From: a virus
Reading direction: 5' to 3' (one strand)
Virus record (IMG/VR): IMGVR_UViG_3300042485_002160
Span: 1-32,268 of that record
Length of the DNA stretch: 32,268 bases
Below the pieces are notes generated by a model, which was not told where the DNA came from, did no database searches, and was given only the letters and a program-made list of their open reading frames with translations. A program made the translations under genes and the position numbers. This document shows, one piece after another, positions 1-6,457 of the stretch. How positions within the stretch are numbered: the first letter of the stretch is position 1; each line of letters opens with the position of its first letter.

Positions 1-217
1 CAGAGGTTTCGATCACAGCACGAGCTGACAATCCGCCTCCGAGGTCTTCTTTGACGCTGAAGCCAATGTGACTGATGTCATTGACAATGCTGTCTGCACG
101 AATAGCACCAGTTTTAGTGCTGTCAACAGTGGCGTTGACACGACCGTACATAGTGGTCTGAGCAGAAGCCAGGGCGCAAGTAGCCAACAAAGCGGCTGTA
201 ATTATAATTTTCTTCAT
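1..217 (-). CDS. Gram-negative general porin, N-terminal part (runs off left edge)
   Basis: This is the first 72 codons of an outer-membrane porin. I translated it by hand: a signal peptide (MKKIIITAALLATCALASA, then QTTMYGRV) is followed by the first beta strands. The segment TTMYGRVNATVD and later GFSVKEDLGGGLSARAVIE match the start of trimeric general porins of Burkholderiales, which typically read TLYG-x-[VL]-D and GFRGTEDLGGGL. AAGGA lies about 9 bases before the ATG at 217. The gene has its own promoter and a hairpin upstream. A porin would insert in the host outer membrane and pass small solutes. Porin genes are unusual in phages; it stands beside phage-encoded periplasmic binding proteins. 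The C-terminus is outside the window, so intactness is unknown. Confidence 0.85.
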   Translation of the reverse strand, partial: MKKIIITAALLATCALASAQTTMYGRVNATVDSTKTGAIRADSIVNDISHIGFSVKEDLGGGLSARAVIETS

Positions 218-235
218 TTAAAATTTCCTTTTGAA

Positions 236-259
236 AGTATGGTACAAAATGCCCATACT
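236..259. repeat. Inverted repeat in porin 5' region
   Basis: AGTATGG at 236-242 and CCATACT at 253-259 form a perfect 7-bp inverted repeat with a 10-base loop. It lies between the porin promoter -10 and the porin ribosome-binding site, so it could be an operator or a 5' UTR hairpin. No U-tract follows it, so it is not a terminator. Confidence 0.5.
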
Positions 260-261
260 CA

Positions 262-291
262 AGTATATAGTACAAGTGTTGGTTCAGTCAA
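262..291 (-). promoter_or_regulatory. Sigma70-type promoter for the porin
   Basis: On the minus strand the -35 TTGACT (291-286) and the -10 TATACT (267-262) are separated by 18 bases. Transcription would start near 255, about 40 bases before the porin ATG. The preceding gene stops at 306-308, so the promoter fits wholly in the intergenic gap. It resembles a host housekeeping promoter. Confidence 0.6.
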
Positions 292-305
292 CGAAAACGA
301 TGGTT

Positions 306-1445
306 TTATGTGGAATTTTTACCAAGCGTGTAGTTCACCGCAAACGATTTAAAATCATCTGTTGGATCTCGCCCGTTTGTGTACATCGCAGGATCTATGG
401 ATTTAAAAGTATGTTGAACGTTGCTGGCCCAACTTTGATAGAAACGTTCTTGCGACCATCGATCAACAAATACACTGAAGCCTTTGCCTAAAAATATTGT
501 CATCTTGTCGACTTGATGTCTGTTCGGGTCCCAGGTTGGATAGATTACTGATTTGATAAATTGATCGTACTGATCTCGACGGATATAATCATTGGGGTCT
601 TTTTTGAGACTCATCTTTTTTTGTACCAGTAACTTGGTATTGTGTTGCAGCTGATCCCAAACTTCGTAGGCCTGCTGAACTGCAATTTCTGGCATGCTAG
701 GTGTCCAGTAAAAATATTCAATAAACGAGTGTTTGATATTTGTGGGACTGTCCTTAAAAGAAAATCCATAGCTGCCTTGGTGATAAAAAGTAATGCACTT
801 GTCAGTTCCTAAAATAACACATACTTTCTTGTGGCGCTCTTGTAATTTTTCAATGTAATTTTTCATGTACCTCCAACGTTTGATGCCATTGTAGGTATAA
901 GCAAATGTATGCTGAAAAGTATCTTCGTAGTCTTCGATGCTGGGATCTTTACATGCGTCTGATACGTGTATTTTTATTTCTGGATTTGATACTTGCAGTT
1001 GTTCAAAGTCTGGCTTGACAACAAAAAACCACTCACTGACTAGATTTCTAGGATCAGTTGATAATGTAGGAGTATAGTTGCTTTTTTCAATAAACTCAAA
1101 CGGTTGATCGAACCAAACTTCATCCAGTCTGACGTTGTTGTCAAGGAATGACCGGAGTATAGTATTGCTGTCGGCACCTCCACTGTAGGCCAATATAACA
1201 TAGTCATACTGATCTCTTATTTGCTGGCATCGCAATCGATACAGCTCTGGCAGTGATATTGGCAACCTTGGTTTGGCCACCTGCTCAGCAAATACATCAT
1301 TGTTGAACTCCCAGGTCACTGGCAATTTTTGTGTTGATGCATGTACTAACGCACTTGCTTTGTAGTAAAATTTTTTGTCCCCTACACAGTAAAATCCGTG
1401 TCGGGTAGGCCTTGGTCCGTCTTCGAAATTTTGAAAATCAAACAT
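306..1445 (-). CDS. PP-loop ATP-pyrophosphatase family protein, paralog 1
   Basis: The protein has 379 residues. The PP-loop SGGADS (about residues 88-93) after a hydrophobic strand (YDYVILAY) marks an N-type ATP pyrophosphatase fold, which activates a substrate by adenylation (asparagine synthetase, QueC, TilS and relatives). An N-terminal module (GFYCVGDKKFYYK, then WEFNNDVF) and C-terminal blocks (EYFYWTPSMPE, IYPTWDPN) are shared with the proteins at 5273 and 6444, so the three are paralogs. There is no glutaminase domain and no zinc-cysteine cluster, which argues against AsnB and QueC. The substrate is unknown. The ATG at 1445 overlaps the TGA of the Bug gene upstream (TGATG), so translation is probably coupled. 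A TTG at 1448 is a weaker alternative start. Confidence 0.8.
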   Translation of the reverse strand: MFDFQNFEDGPRPTRHGFYCVGDKKFYYKASALVHASTQKLPVTWEFNNDVFAEQVAKPRLPISLPELYRLRCQQIRDQYDYVILAYSGGADSNTILRSFLDNNVRLDEVWFDQPFEFIEKSNYTPTLSTDPRNLVSEWFFVVKPDFEQLQVSNPEIKIHVSDACKDPSIEDYEDTFQHTFAYTYNGIKRWRYMKNYIEKLQERHKKVCVILGTDKCITFYHQGSYGFSFKDSPTNIKHSFIEYFYWTPSMPEIAVQQAYEVWDQLQHNTKLLVQKKMSLKKDPNDYIRRDQYDQFIKSVIYPTWDPNRHQVDKMTIFLGKGFSVFVDRWSQERFYQSWASNVQHTFKSIDPAMYTNGRDPTDDFKSFAVNYTLGKNST

Positions 1446-2326
1446 CAATAACTTTTCTTAGCGTCAGTTTTTATTTTTTCTACAAACACAGTGGCCTGTT
1501 GTAGGGTGTTGGGCGTATAGTTACCATTGAGATCTTGAATTGTTTGTTGTACTTCGGGTGTTTTCATGATCAATGCAATGCGCCGGCTAAATTCTCTTGC
1601 AACATCTGGTGATGTTTTTTTGCTAATTGCCAGAGCAACAAATGAAGGAAATTTTAATGCCTCGGAAAAATGTTGATCCAGTGCTGGACCCAATGATGTT
1701 GGTCGACCATGCAGATGTCCCATTGGTTTAAGCTTGCCATCTCGGTGCAGTTCTTCAAATGCGCCGCCAGACAGATACACATCAAGAGTTCCGTCTAGCA
1801 ATGACGGAATTGCCTGTTGTGCTGCTTTAAAAGGAACTAGCACCAGTTGTTTTTCGTTGAACATTTTTTTAGCAATGAACCCGTGAGCACTGCCAGCAAA
1901 GCCCACAGTGATAGATTTTTTGTCAGCAATCAATTCAACTAGATTTTGATACTTGCTTGTGGGACTAGATGTAAAAGACACTATGGTTGTGGATAAAATA
2001 TTTGTCGGTTGTAGGTCGCTGTGTATCTTTACATGTTGGGGGTATTCAAAAAAGTTAAAAACCAGCTCAGTTGATGAAGCACAGAGCACAGTAAATTTAT
2101 CCGACGACGTCACATCTTCTACTGCCAAAATGCCATCAGCTCCGGGCTTGATAACAATGTTGACGTTGCTCTTGTATTCCCGAGCGTATGCCGCAAAAAC
2201 ACTGCGGCACAGTGTGGGTAATACTCCGGTTGGTAGTCGAGCAATGACTGAAAAATCTGTTGGAACAGTGTCAGCAGATGCTGACACACAAATCGTTGCC
2301 AACAAAGATAATAATATTTTTTTCAT
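1445..2326 (-). CDS. Bug/TctC-type periplasmic solute-binding protein 1
   Basis: The protein has 293 residues. A signal peptide starts at the ATG at 2326 (MKKILLSLLATICVSASA, then DTVP). The body has features of the tripartite tricarboxylate transporter receptor (Bug) family: KPGADGILAVEDV in place of the usual PGAGG-x-x-G motif, then SITVGFAGSAHG and LVPFKAAQQAIPSLLDG. Such proteins bind carboxylates or similar small molecules in the periplasm and hand them to a TctAB membrane pair, which is not seen here. A start eight codons earlier would put charged residues before the signal peptide, so I prefer 2326. The ribosome-binding site is weak. The gene lies just after the tmRNA terminator and is coupled to the PP-loop gene that follows. 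Confidence 0.8.
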   Translation of the reverse strand: MKKILLSLLATICVSASADTVPTDFSVIARLPTGVLPTLCRSVFAAYAREYKSNVNIVIKPGADGILAVEDVTSSDKFTVLCASSTELVFNFFEYPQHVKIHSDLQPTNILSTTIVSFTSSPTSKYQNLVELIADKKSITVGFAGSAHGFIAKKMFNEKQLVLVPFKAAQQAIPSLLDGTLDVYLSGGAFEELHRDGKLKPMGHLHGRPTSLGPALDQHFSEALKFPSFVALAISKKTSPDVAREFSRRIALIMKTPEVQQTIQDLNGNYTPNTLQQATVFVEKIKTDAKKSY

Positions 2327-2377
2327 TTGATGATTTCTATACAGGCACATACTTATTTCTACTAGAGGTGTAAAAAG

Positions 2378-2402
2378 AAAAAGGGGCCATTGGCCCCTTT
2401 TT
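2378..2402 (-). terminator. Rho-independent terminator after the tmRNA
   Basis: GGGGCC-ATT-GGCCCC (2383-2397) is flanked by A5 and T5, giving a strong GC hairpin with a U-tract on either strand. On the minus strand it follows the 3' end of the tmRNA coding piece directly. It separates the tmRNA from the Bug gene downstream. Confidence 0.85.
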
Positions 2403-2655
2403 GGCGGTTTCTGTTACGAGGTATTTCCTACCCTAAGCCGAGTTTAGGCGGCTAAAGCGAACTGTTCGTCGTTTGCATTTACGTTTTTTGCTTCTACGAC
2501 CGGGAGACCCCAATCCTACGGCTTTCACATTGCCGAGCTGTCCACTCTGTTACTCTTGACCCAATCGATATCTATGTCATCCCCACCTAAATATACAACA
2601 TACACTTAGGTGGAGATGCCGGGAACTGCCCCCGGGTCTTGGATCCTTTTCTCTT
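2403..2655 (-). ncRNA. ssrA: Circularly permuted two-piece tmRNA
   Basis: In minus-strand order the gene starts with the acceptor piece and ends with the coding piece. The acceptor piece has a P2 strand GATCCAA (2645-2639), a T-arm CCGGG-loop-CCCGG (2635-2619) and the 3' acceptor strand CATCTCC-ACC (2618-2609). The coding piece starts at GGGGATG (2584-2578), which pairs with CATCTCC, and has the other P2 strand TTGGGTC (2564-2558). The tag frame ends ANDEQFALAA at the TAA 2446-2444, followed by hairpins up to the terminator. Acceptor and coding ends are joined by a 13-bp stem (2618-2606 with 2590-2578) and a 15-base loop, to be cut out in maturation. tmRNA with SmpB rescues stalled ribosomes. 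The exact 5' and 3' ends are estimated. The genome has ACCT, not ACCA, at the acceptor end, so the last A would be added after trimming. Confidence 0.92.
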
Positions 2656-2678
2656 TGCTTCATACAGCAATAAACTGT

Positions 2679-2707
2679 AGTTTACTGTAAAGTGCGAATG
2701 CTGTCAA
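2679..2707 (-). promoter_or_regulatory. Promoter for the tmRNA
   Basis: A perfect -35 TTGACA (2707-2702) and a -10 TAAACT (2684-2679) are 17 bases apart on the minus strand, inside the last codons of the DctP-like gene. The predicted start near 2672 is about 20 bases before the acceptor piece. This would let the tmRNA be made independently of the gene upstream. Confidence 0.55.
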
Positions 2708-3632
2708 CCAACCCTGGTGTAAAGTAGTCTTCAAACTTGGTGTAAACTGATTCTGTTGCTTTCTTAAAGTGAGTTTGATCTTCTTCAGAAAACTTGATAA
2801 CACGAATGCCATCAGCACGAGCAAGAGATCCCACACGCTCGACATCTGCAACACTAATGTCACGCTCATGGCGTGCCGCTTCAATTGCGGCTTGTTTAAT
2901 TTTGGCTTGTAACTCAACCGGCAAGCCTTGCATCCATTGTTTGTTGGCAATGATATTAGTGGTCAACAGATTGTGTTCGGTGTCAAAAATTACATTACTT
3001 ACTTCGTTTTGACGGCAAGCATAAATGCGTGGCCACGAGCTTTCGCCGCCTTCTACAGTTCCATCTTCCATGCGATCAGCCAAATCTTCAATATCAAACG
3101 TAACCGGAGTAGCACCAATACTTTCAAAAATTGCTTCGCAAATTGGATTGGAAGTCACCCGCACACGAGCTCCGGCCAAGTCGTTTAGTGTTGCAACATT
3201 TTTGCTAAACGGAATATTTCTAAAACCGCCCGAATATGTAAACGCTAAACCTTGTAAGTTGCTATTATGACCGTAGCTGTCTAACAACTTAGCACCAATT
3301 TTGCCCTCAAATACGTTGGCAGCATGATCATGGTCACGAAATAAAAAAGGCATGTCTACAACATGCATGTCAGGTGCGTATTTGTTACCTAACACATAAC
3401 TGTATGTCTGGCTCATCTCAATGAGATCGTCTTCCATTAATTGCAATAAATCGTGCTTGGTAATTTTTTTGCCGTTGTTGTATCGATTTGCGTACTCGCT
3501 CAGAGTCATAACTTCTATTTTGAGTTGACCTGGGGCCAACTTGTCAATGACTTCGGTAAATTTTTCGGCGGCTTTGATAAAAATATCAATGGGCTCGTGC
3601 GCCAAAACCCATTTTACTAATTTAGGTTGCAT
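2682..3632 (-). CDS. TRAP-type (DctP-like) solute-binding protein without signal peptide
   Basis: The protein has 316 residues. The fold signature of DctP/TRAP substrate-binding proteins is clear: LAPGQLKIEVMTLSEYANR, DMHVVDMPFLFRDHDHAANVF, a central NDLAGARVRVTSNPICEAIFESIGATPV and VEGGESSWPRIYA. The conserved arginine in the GARVRV block normally binds a substrate carboxylate. The protein starts directly with MQPKLVKWVLAHEP. The codons upstream are open only to a TAG and encode no hydrophobic leader, so it should stay in the cytoplasm unless exported otherwise. AAGGA sits six bases before the ATG. No DctQ or DctM partner is visible. It is preceded by a structured 127-base leader, and the promoter of the tmRNA lies in its 3' end. 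Confidence 0.8.
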   Translation of the reverse strand: MQPKLVKWVLAHEPIDIFIKAAEKFTEVIDKLAPGQLKIEVMTLSEYANRYNNGKKITKHDLLQLMEDDLIEMSQTYSYVLGNKYAPDMHVVDMPFLFRDHDHAANVFEGKIGAKLLDSYGHNSNLQGLAFTYSGGFRNIPFSKNVATLNDLAGARVRVTSNPICEAIFESIGATPVTFDIEDLADRMEDGTVEGGESSWPRIYACRQNEVSNVIFDTEHNLLTTNIIANKQWMQGLPVELQAKIKQAAIEAARHERDISVADVERVGSLARADGIRVIKFSEEDQTHFKKATESVYTKFEDYFTPGLVDSIRTLQ

Positions 3633-3759
3633 GTTTTTTCCTTGTGTGAGTTTTGCTTGCAGTTGTCTGCTACGGTGGGCGTTCTAGATGACATCTAGTA
3701 AAGGGACAATCCCATGCGTCCTTATAATCCGACGTCAGCATCTGCTGGCGTTGCTATTG
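3633..3759 (-). promoter_or_regulatory. Structured leader before the DctP-like gene
   Basis: This gap contains CTAGATG-A-CATCTAG (3684-3698), a perfect 7-bp inverted repeat, a short GGGA/TCCC repeat (3704-3714) and an imperfect hairpin at about 3732-3752 (ACGCCAGCA paired with TGCTGACGT, one mismatch). No coding potential with a ribosome-binding site is visible. It may hold an operator or an RNA control element. Confidence 0.4.
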
Positions 3760-4347
3760 TTATTTATGCTGATTTATAATATTTTCTACAAATTTGTTGC
3801 CTTGCTTAAAACTAACTTGTAAATTTACACGCTGTCTAACCATATTATCAGTACTGTGTAAAATAGTAGCATTTGTTAGATACCAGCAATTTGGTGGACC
3901 CGATACCGTATCTAACAGTTCAAGATCAGCTCTGCGCCCGCAAGCCGCACCGGGCTCGCGAACAACTTCGTGTCCAGTTTCCCTCCAAAATTGTAATTTA
4001 ACATCATCGCCCCCGGTATCTACATTGTAGATTAACACGTAGTCTCGAGTAAAATCTCGATGCGGTGCTGTGGTTTTTATTTGTGGCGGCCCTGTAACAT
4101 AATTTAAACTTGCATTTTCAAATTCAGTAGTAACATGTTTTTTCAACCATTCAGTATAGTCGTTATTAAACAATACACGTACATTCAGAGCCGCTGGACC
4201 AGAATATCCATTCCAGTTGATCAGTGGTTCGGTTTGCAAATAGCCTGTGTTGTTTACTTCGGGAGTAAGCGATAGATCAATTTGCTCTAGTAGATCGCGA
4301 GGCGGCAGCGGGAAATCTTTTAAAACAATATAAGTCCAAGGTTGCAT
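3760..4347 (-). CDS. 2OG-Fe(II) oxygenase-like protein
   Basis: The protein has 195 residues. It shows the H-x-D...H iron triad in order: PHRD at about residue 105 and LHSTD at about 162, followed by an arginine (RQRVNLQVSF) where the 2-oxoglutarate carboxylate is bound in the double-stranded beta helix. Enzymes of this fold hydroxylate proteins, nucleic acids or small molecules with Fe(II), O2 and 2-oxoglutarate, and they are frequent in aquatic T4-like phages. The substrate is unknown. It follows the second Bug gene after 9 bases, with AAGGA before its ATG, so it belongs to the same operon. A T4-type late motif overlaps its stop codon. Confidence 0.65.
   Translation of the reverse strand: MQPWTYIVLKDFPLPPRDLLEQIDLSLTPEVNNTGYLQTEPLINWNGYSGPAALNVRVLFNNDYTEWLKKHVTTEFENASLNYVTGPPQIKTTAPHRDFTRDYVLIYNVDTGGDDVKLQFWRETGHEVVREPGAACGRRADLELLDTVSGPPNCWYLTNATILHSTDNMVRQRVNLQVSFKQGNKFVENIINQHK
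3761..3768 (-). promoter_or_regulatory. Candidate T4-type late promoter motif
   Basis: The minus strand reads GCATAAATA, matching the ATAAATA core of late promoters in T4-like phages. It lies about 130 bases before the DctP-like gene and at the stop codon of the oxygenase gene, so it could drive DctP-like expression late through the structured leader. A 7-base motif alone is weak evidence. Confidence 0.35.
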
Positions 4348-4356
4348 AACGATTCC

Positions 4357-5265
4357 TTAATTAATTTTAACTCCAGCACTAAATTTTTTCCACTTGATAA
4401 TTTGATCTTGGTAGTATTGGTCTAGTTGGGTATCCTTGATAGTTATAGGTTGGCAACGATCAATGTAATAAGCCGCACGTACTCTTGGAGTATCTGCAGC
4501 CTTTGCAAGAATGCTACGCAATTCTTGAAAACGCCCTTGATCTATGCGGGCAGAAACCAAGTACTGGTGCGGCGGGCTCATAAACGCCAAGTTAGGACTA
4601 AACCCCTGACTAATTAAAGTAGGAACATTTTCAAATGTTTGTGTACCAGTTACACCTAATAGATTTACAGTTTTCTTTGTGTGATTTTCTCGAGCCCAAC
4701 TTTCAACGTCACCAATAAAATTAACTGACAAATCAATTTGTCCTGCGAGCATATTTACTAAACTTTCGCTAGTGCTCTTGAATGGAATTACTTGTATATC
4801 TGGGTACTTTAACCGCAACTGTTCAGCAATCAAATGAGTAGTAGTGCCCAAGCCACTCACTCCAATGGTCAAGTAACGATCATGCGGAACATCTTGCCAA
4901 CGATTGTATTTTACACTGGTGATCAATGCAGGGACCACACACTTGGGCATAATCTCTCTAAAGGCACCAACGTCGTGACTGTCGTTTGGATAAAAATTGG
5001 GACGAATAAAAAATGCAGAACTGGTTGCTAGTACTGTGTTTGCATTAGTTAACGCAAAGTTTGCGGCAACTGTGCCACCAGCGCCTGGCTTTGCTTCAAA
5101 AATAAATGTAAATCGATCTTGAATACGGTTGGCTTCGTTGATGATCGCACGATCAAAGTTTGCGGCAGGATCGCTTGCGGCCCAACTATAAGCAATTGTA
5201 ACGTTTTCTCGACTGTGTGCAGTCAACGACAATGTCAATAATAATATAGTTAAAAGTTTTTTCAT
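4357..5265 (-). CDS. Bug/TctC-type periplasmic solute-binding protein 2
   Basis: The protein has 302 residues. The start at 5265 gives a signal peptide (MKKLLTILLLTLSLTAHS, then RENVTIAY) and has AAGGA five bases upstream; an upstream in-frame start would bury it. Family motifs are better kept than in protein 1: EAKPGAGGTVAANFALTN, LTIGVSGLGTTTHLIAEQL and VIPFKSTSESLVNMLAGQIDLS. It should bind a small, probably carboxylated, solute in the periplasm. It starts 7 bases after a PP-loop gene stops and is followed after 9 bases by the 2OG oxygenase. This mirrors the Bug-PP-loop pairing at 306-2326, but in reverse order. No TctA/TctB membrane genes are in the window, so it would need host permeases or a different role. 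Confidence 0.85.
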   Translation of the reverse strand: MKKLLTILLLTLSLTAHSRENVTIAYSWAASDPAANFDRAIINEANRIQDRFTFIFEAKPGAGGTVAANFALTNANTVLATSSAFFIRPNFYPNDSHDVGAFREIMPKCVVPALITSVKYNRWQDVPHDRYLTIGVSGLGTTTHLIAEQLRLKYPDIQVIPFKSTSESLVNMLAGQIDLSVNFIGDVESWARENHTKKTVNLLGVTGTQTFENVPTLISQGFSPNLAFMSPPHQYLVSARIDQGRFQELRSILAKAADTPRVRAAYYIDRCQPITIKDTQLDQYYQDQIIKWKKFSAGVKIN

Positions 5266-5272
5266 ATGGTCC

Positions 5273-6457
5273 TTAGAATTTAAAGTGTGAGTTGATGCCA
5301 GTGTCTGTGTAACTAGCATCACCAAGATAATAGAATGGGCTGATAAATCCCACAAAGCCCACAGGTTGTTTCATTTCGTAGTTGAAATATTTGGGATCAA
5401 TGCTATTTATTAGGTGGTCAAGTCCAGCACGCCAAATCTTAAACTGCTGAGTTTCTTTGAAGTTTTGGTAAAACCAAAAATCCATTTCATTGTAAAAACT
5501 GTTTGAGGCCTTGTTGGTTTGAAACGTAGCAGGATCGTAGTCAGGATAAATCAACGGTTTCAAAATAGATTCATACGCATTGCGATGAGTGTAACTGTAG
5601 TTGGGCCATCTGCAAACATACTGCAACATTCGATTCTCTGGGAGATCAAACCAACGTCGGAGCACGTGGGCTTGTTTTACAAGCATTTCGGGCAAGTCCG
5701 GACTCCAATAAAAATACTCAGTAGTAAGATTGCTGTACTCTCCAGCATCAGTTACTGAGTGATTGGCAATAATGTCAATGAAGTACGCATACCACTTGCT
5801 ATCCTTGATACAAATTTTAGGTTTGTCTACTCCATATAAGATACAAATATTACGTCCTGAGTCTGCTTGCAATTTGTGATCATGGTGCCCTATTTTAGAA
5901 TGCTTGAAACTGTGTCCGGGCTGAAAATAATCTTTAGAACGATATACCCAAGATTCATCGTAAGAACTATTGAGCATGTCTTCGCTATAGTCATGCAACG
6001 TAATCTTAGTACGTGGAGAAGCTGTTGTTAACCAATTCAGAATTGGAAATGCCGCGTACTTTGCCTCACTTAAAGTGTTCTCGCATTTGTAGTTGAACGG
6101 GTCATCGTTGACATTTTTTTCACCAGTCTTGGGATAACGAAAAACCACTTCATCAATGTGAATGTTGTTATTTACAAAACTGTACAACACAGTAGTTGAG
6201 TCTGAGCCACCACTAAACTCTAAACGAATATAATCGTACTTGTTGCGCAACTGTTGTGCTCTAATACGATATAGCTCATTTATATGAGGGGAAGGCTCAT
6301 CGTGCCAGTTAATTGTGCCAAACACTTCGTCATTAAAGTTCCATTTGGGAAACTGGTTGGTTTTTGTCGCTTCCATCAAGGCCATGGGCTTGCTGAAAAA
6401 TTTCTCTTGGCCTACTGTGTAAAATCCCAATTTGGGGTTGTTTTCAATTTTTATCAT
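5273..6457 (-). CDS. PP-loop ATP-pyrophosphatase family protein, paralog 2
   Basis: The protein has 394 residues with SGGSDS at residues 82-87 after YDYIRLEF. It shares with its two neighbours the N-terminal module (LGFYTVGQEKFFSK, WNFNDEVFG), the helix before the loop (ELYRIRAQQLRNKYDY) and C-terminal blocks (TEYFYWSPDLPEMLVKQAH, LIYPDYDP). The PP-loop implies substrate adenylation with pyrophosphate release. The rest of the protein matches no family I can name. The ATG at 6457 overlaps the end of the next PP-loop gene by 14 bases; a TTG two codons earlier is possible. The Bug gene follows 7 bases after its stop. Confidence 0.8.
   Translation of the reverse strand: MIKIENNPKLGFYTVGQEKFFSKPMALMEATKTNQFPKWNFNDEVFGTINWHDEPSPHINELYRIRAQQLRNKYDYIRLEFSGGSDSTTVLYSFVNNNIHIDEVVFRYPKTGEKNVNDDPFNYKCENTLSEAKYAAFPILNWLTTASPRTKITLHDYSEDMLNSSYDESWVYRSKDYFQPGHSFKHSKIGHHDHKLQADSGRNICILYGVDKPKICIKDSKWYAYFIDIIANHSVTDAGEYSNLTTEYFYWSPDLPEMLVKQAHVLRRWFDLPENRMLQYVCRWPNYSYTHRNAYESILKPLIYPDYDPATFQTNKASNSFYNEMDFWFYQNFKETQQFKIWRAGLDHLINSIDPKYFNYEMKQPVGFVGFISPFYYLGDASYTDTGINSHFKF

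Noticed and set aside
68-352. Plus-strand frame over the porin start
   Set aside because: It is the antisense shadow of a real signal peptide and porin sequence on the minus strand.
1953-2330. Plus-strand 125-residue frame
   Set aside because: It lies antisense inside the Bug gene, has no ribosome-binding site and no recognisable motif.
2660-2950. Minus-strand 96-residue frame inside the DctP-like gene
   Set aside because: It is a shifted frame of the DctP-like coding region and runs into the tmRNA leader.
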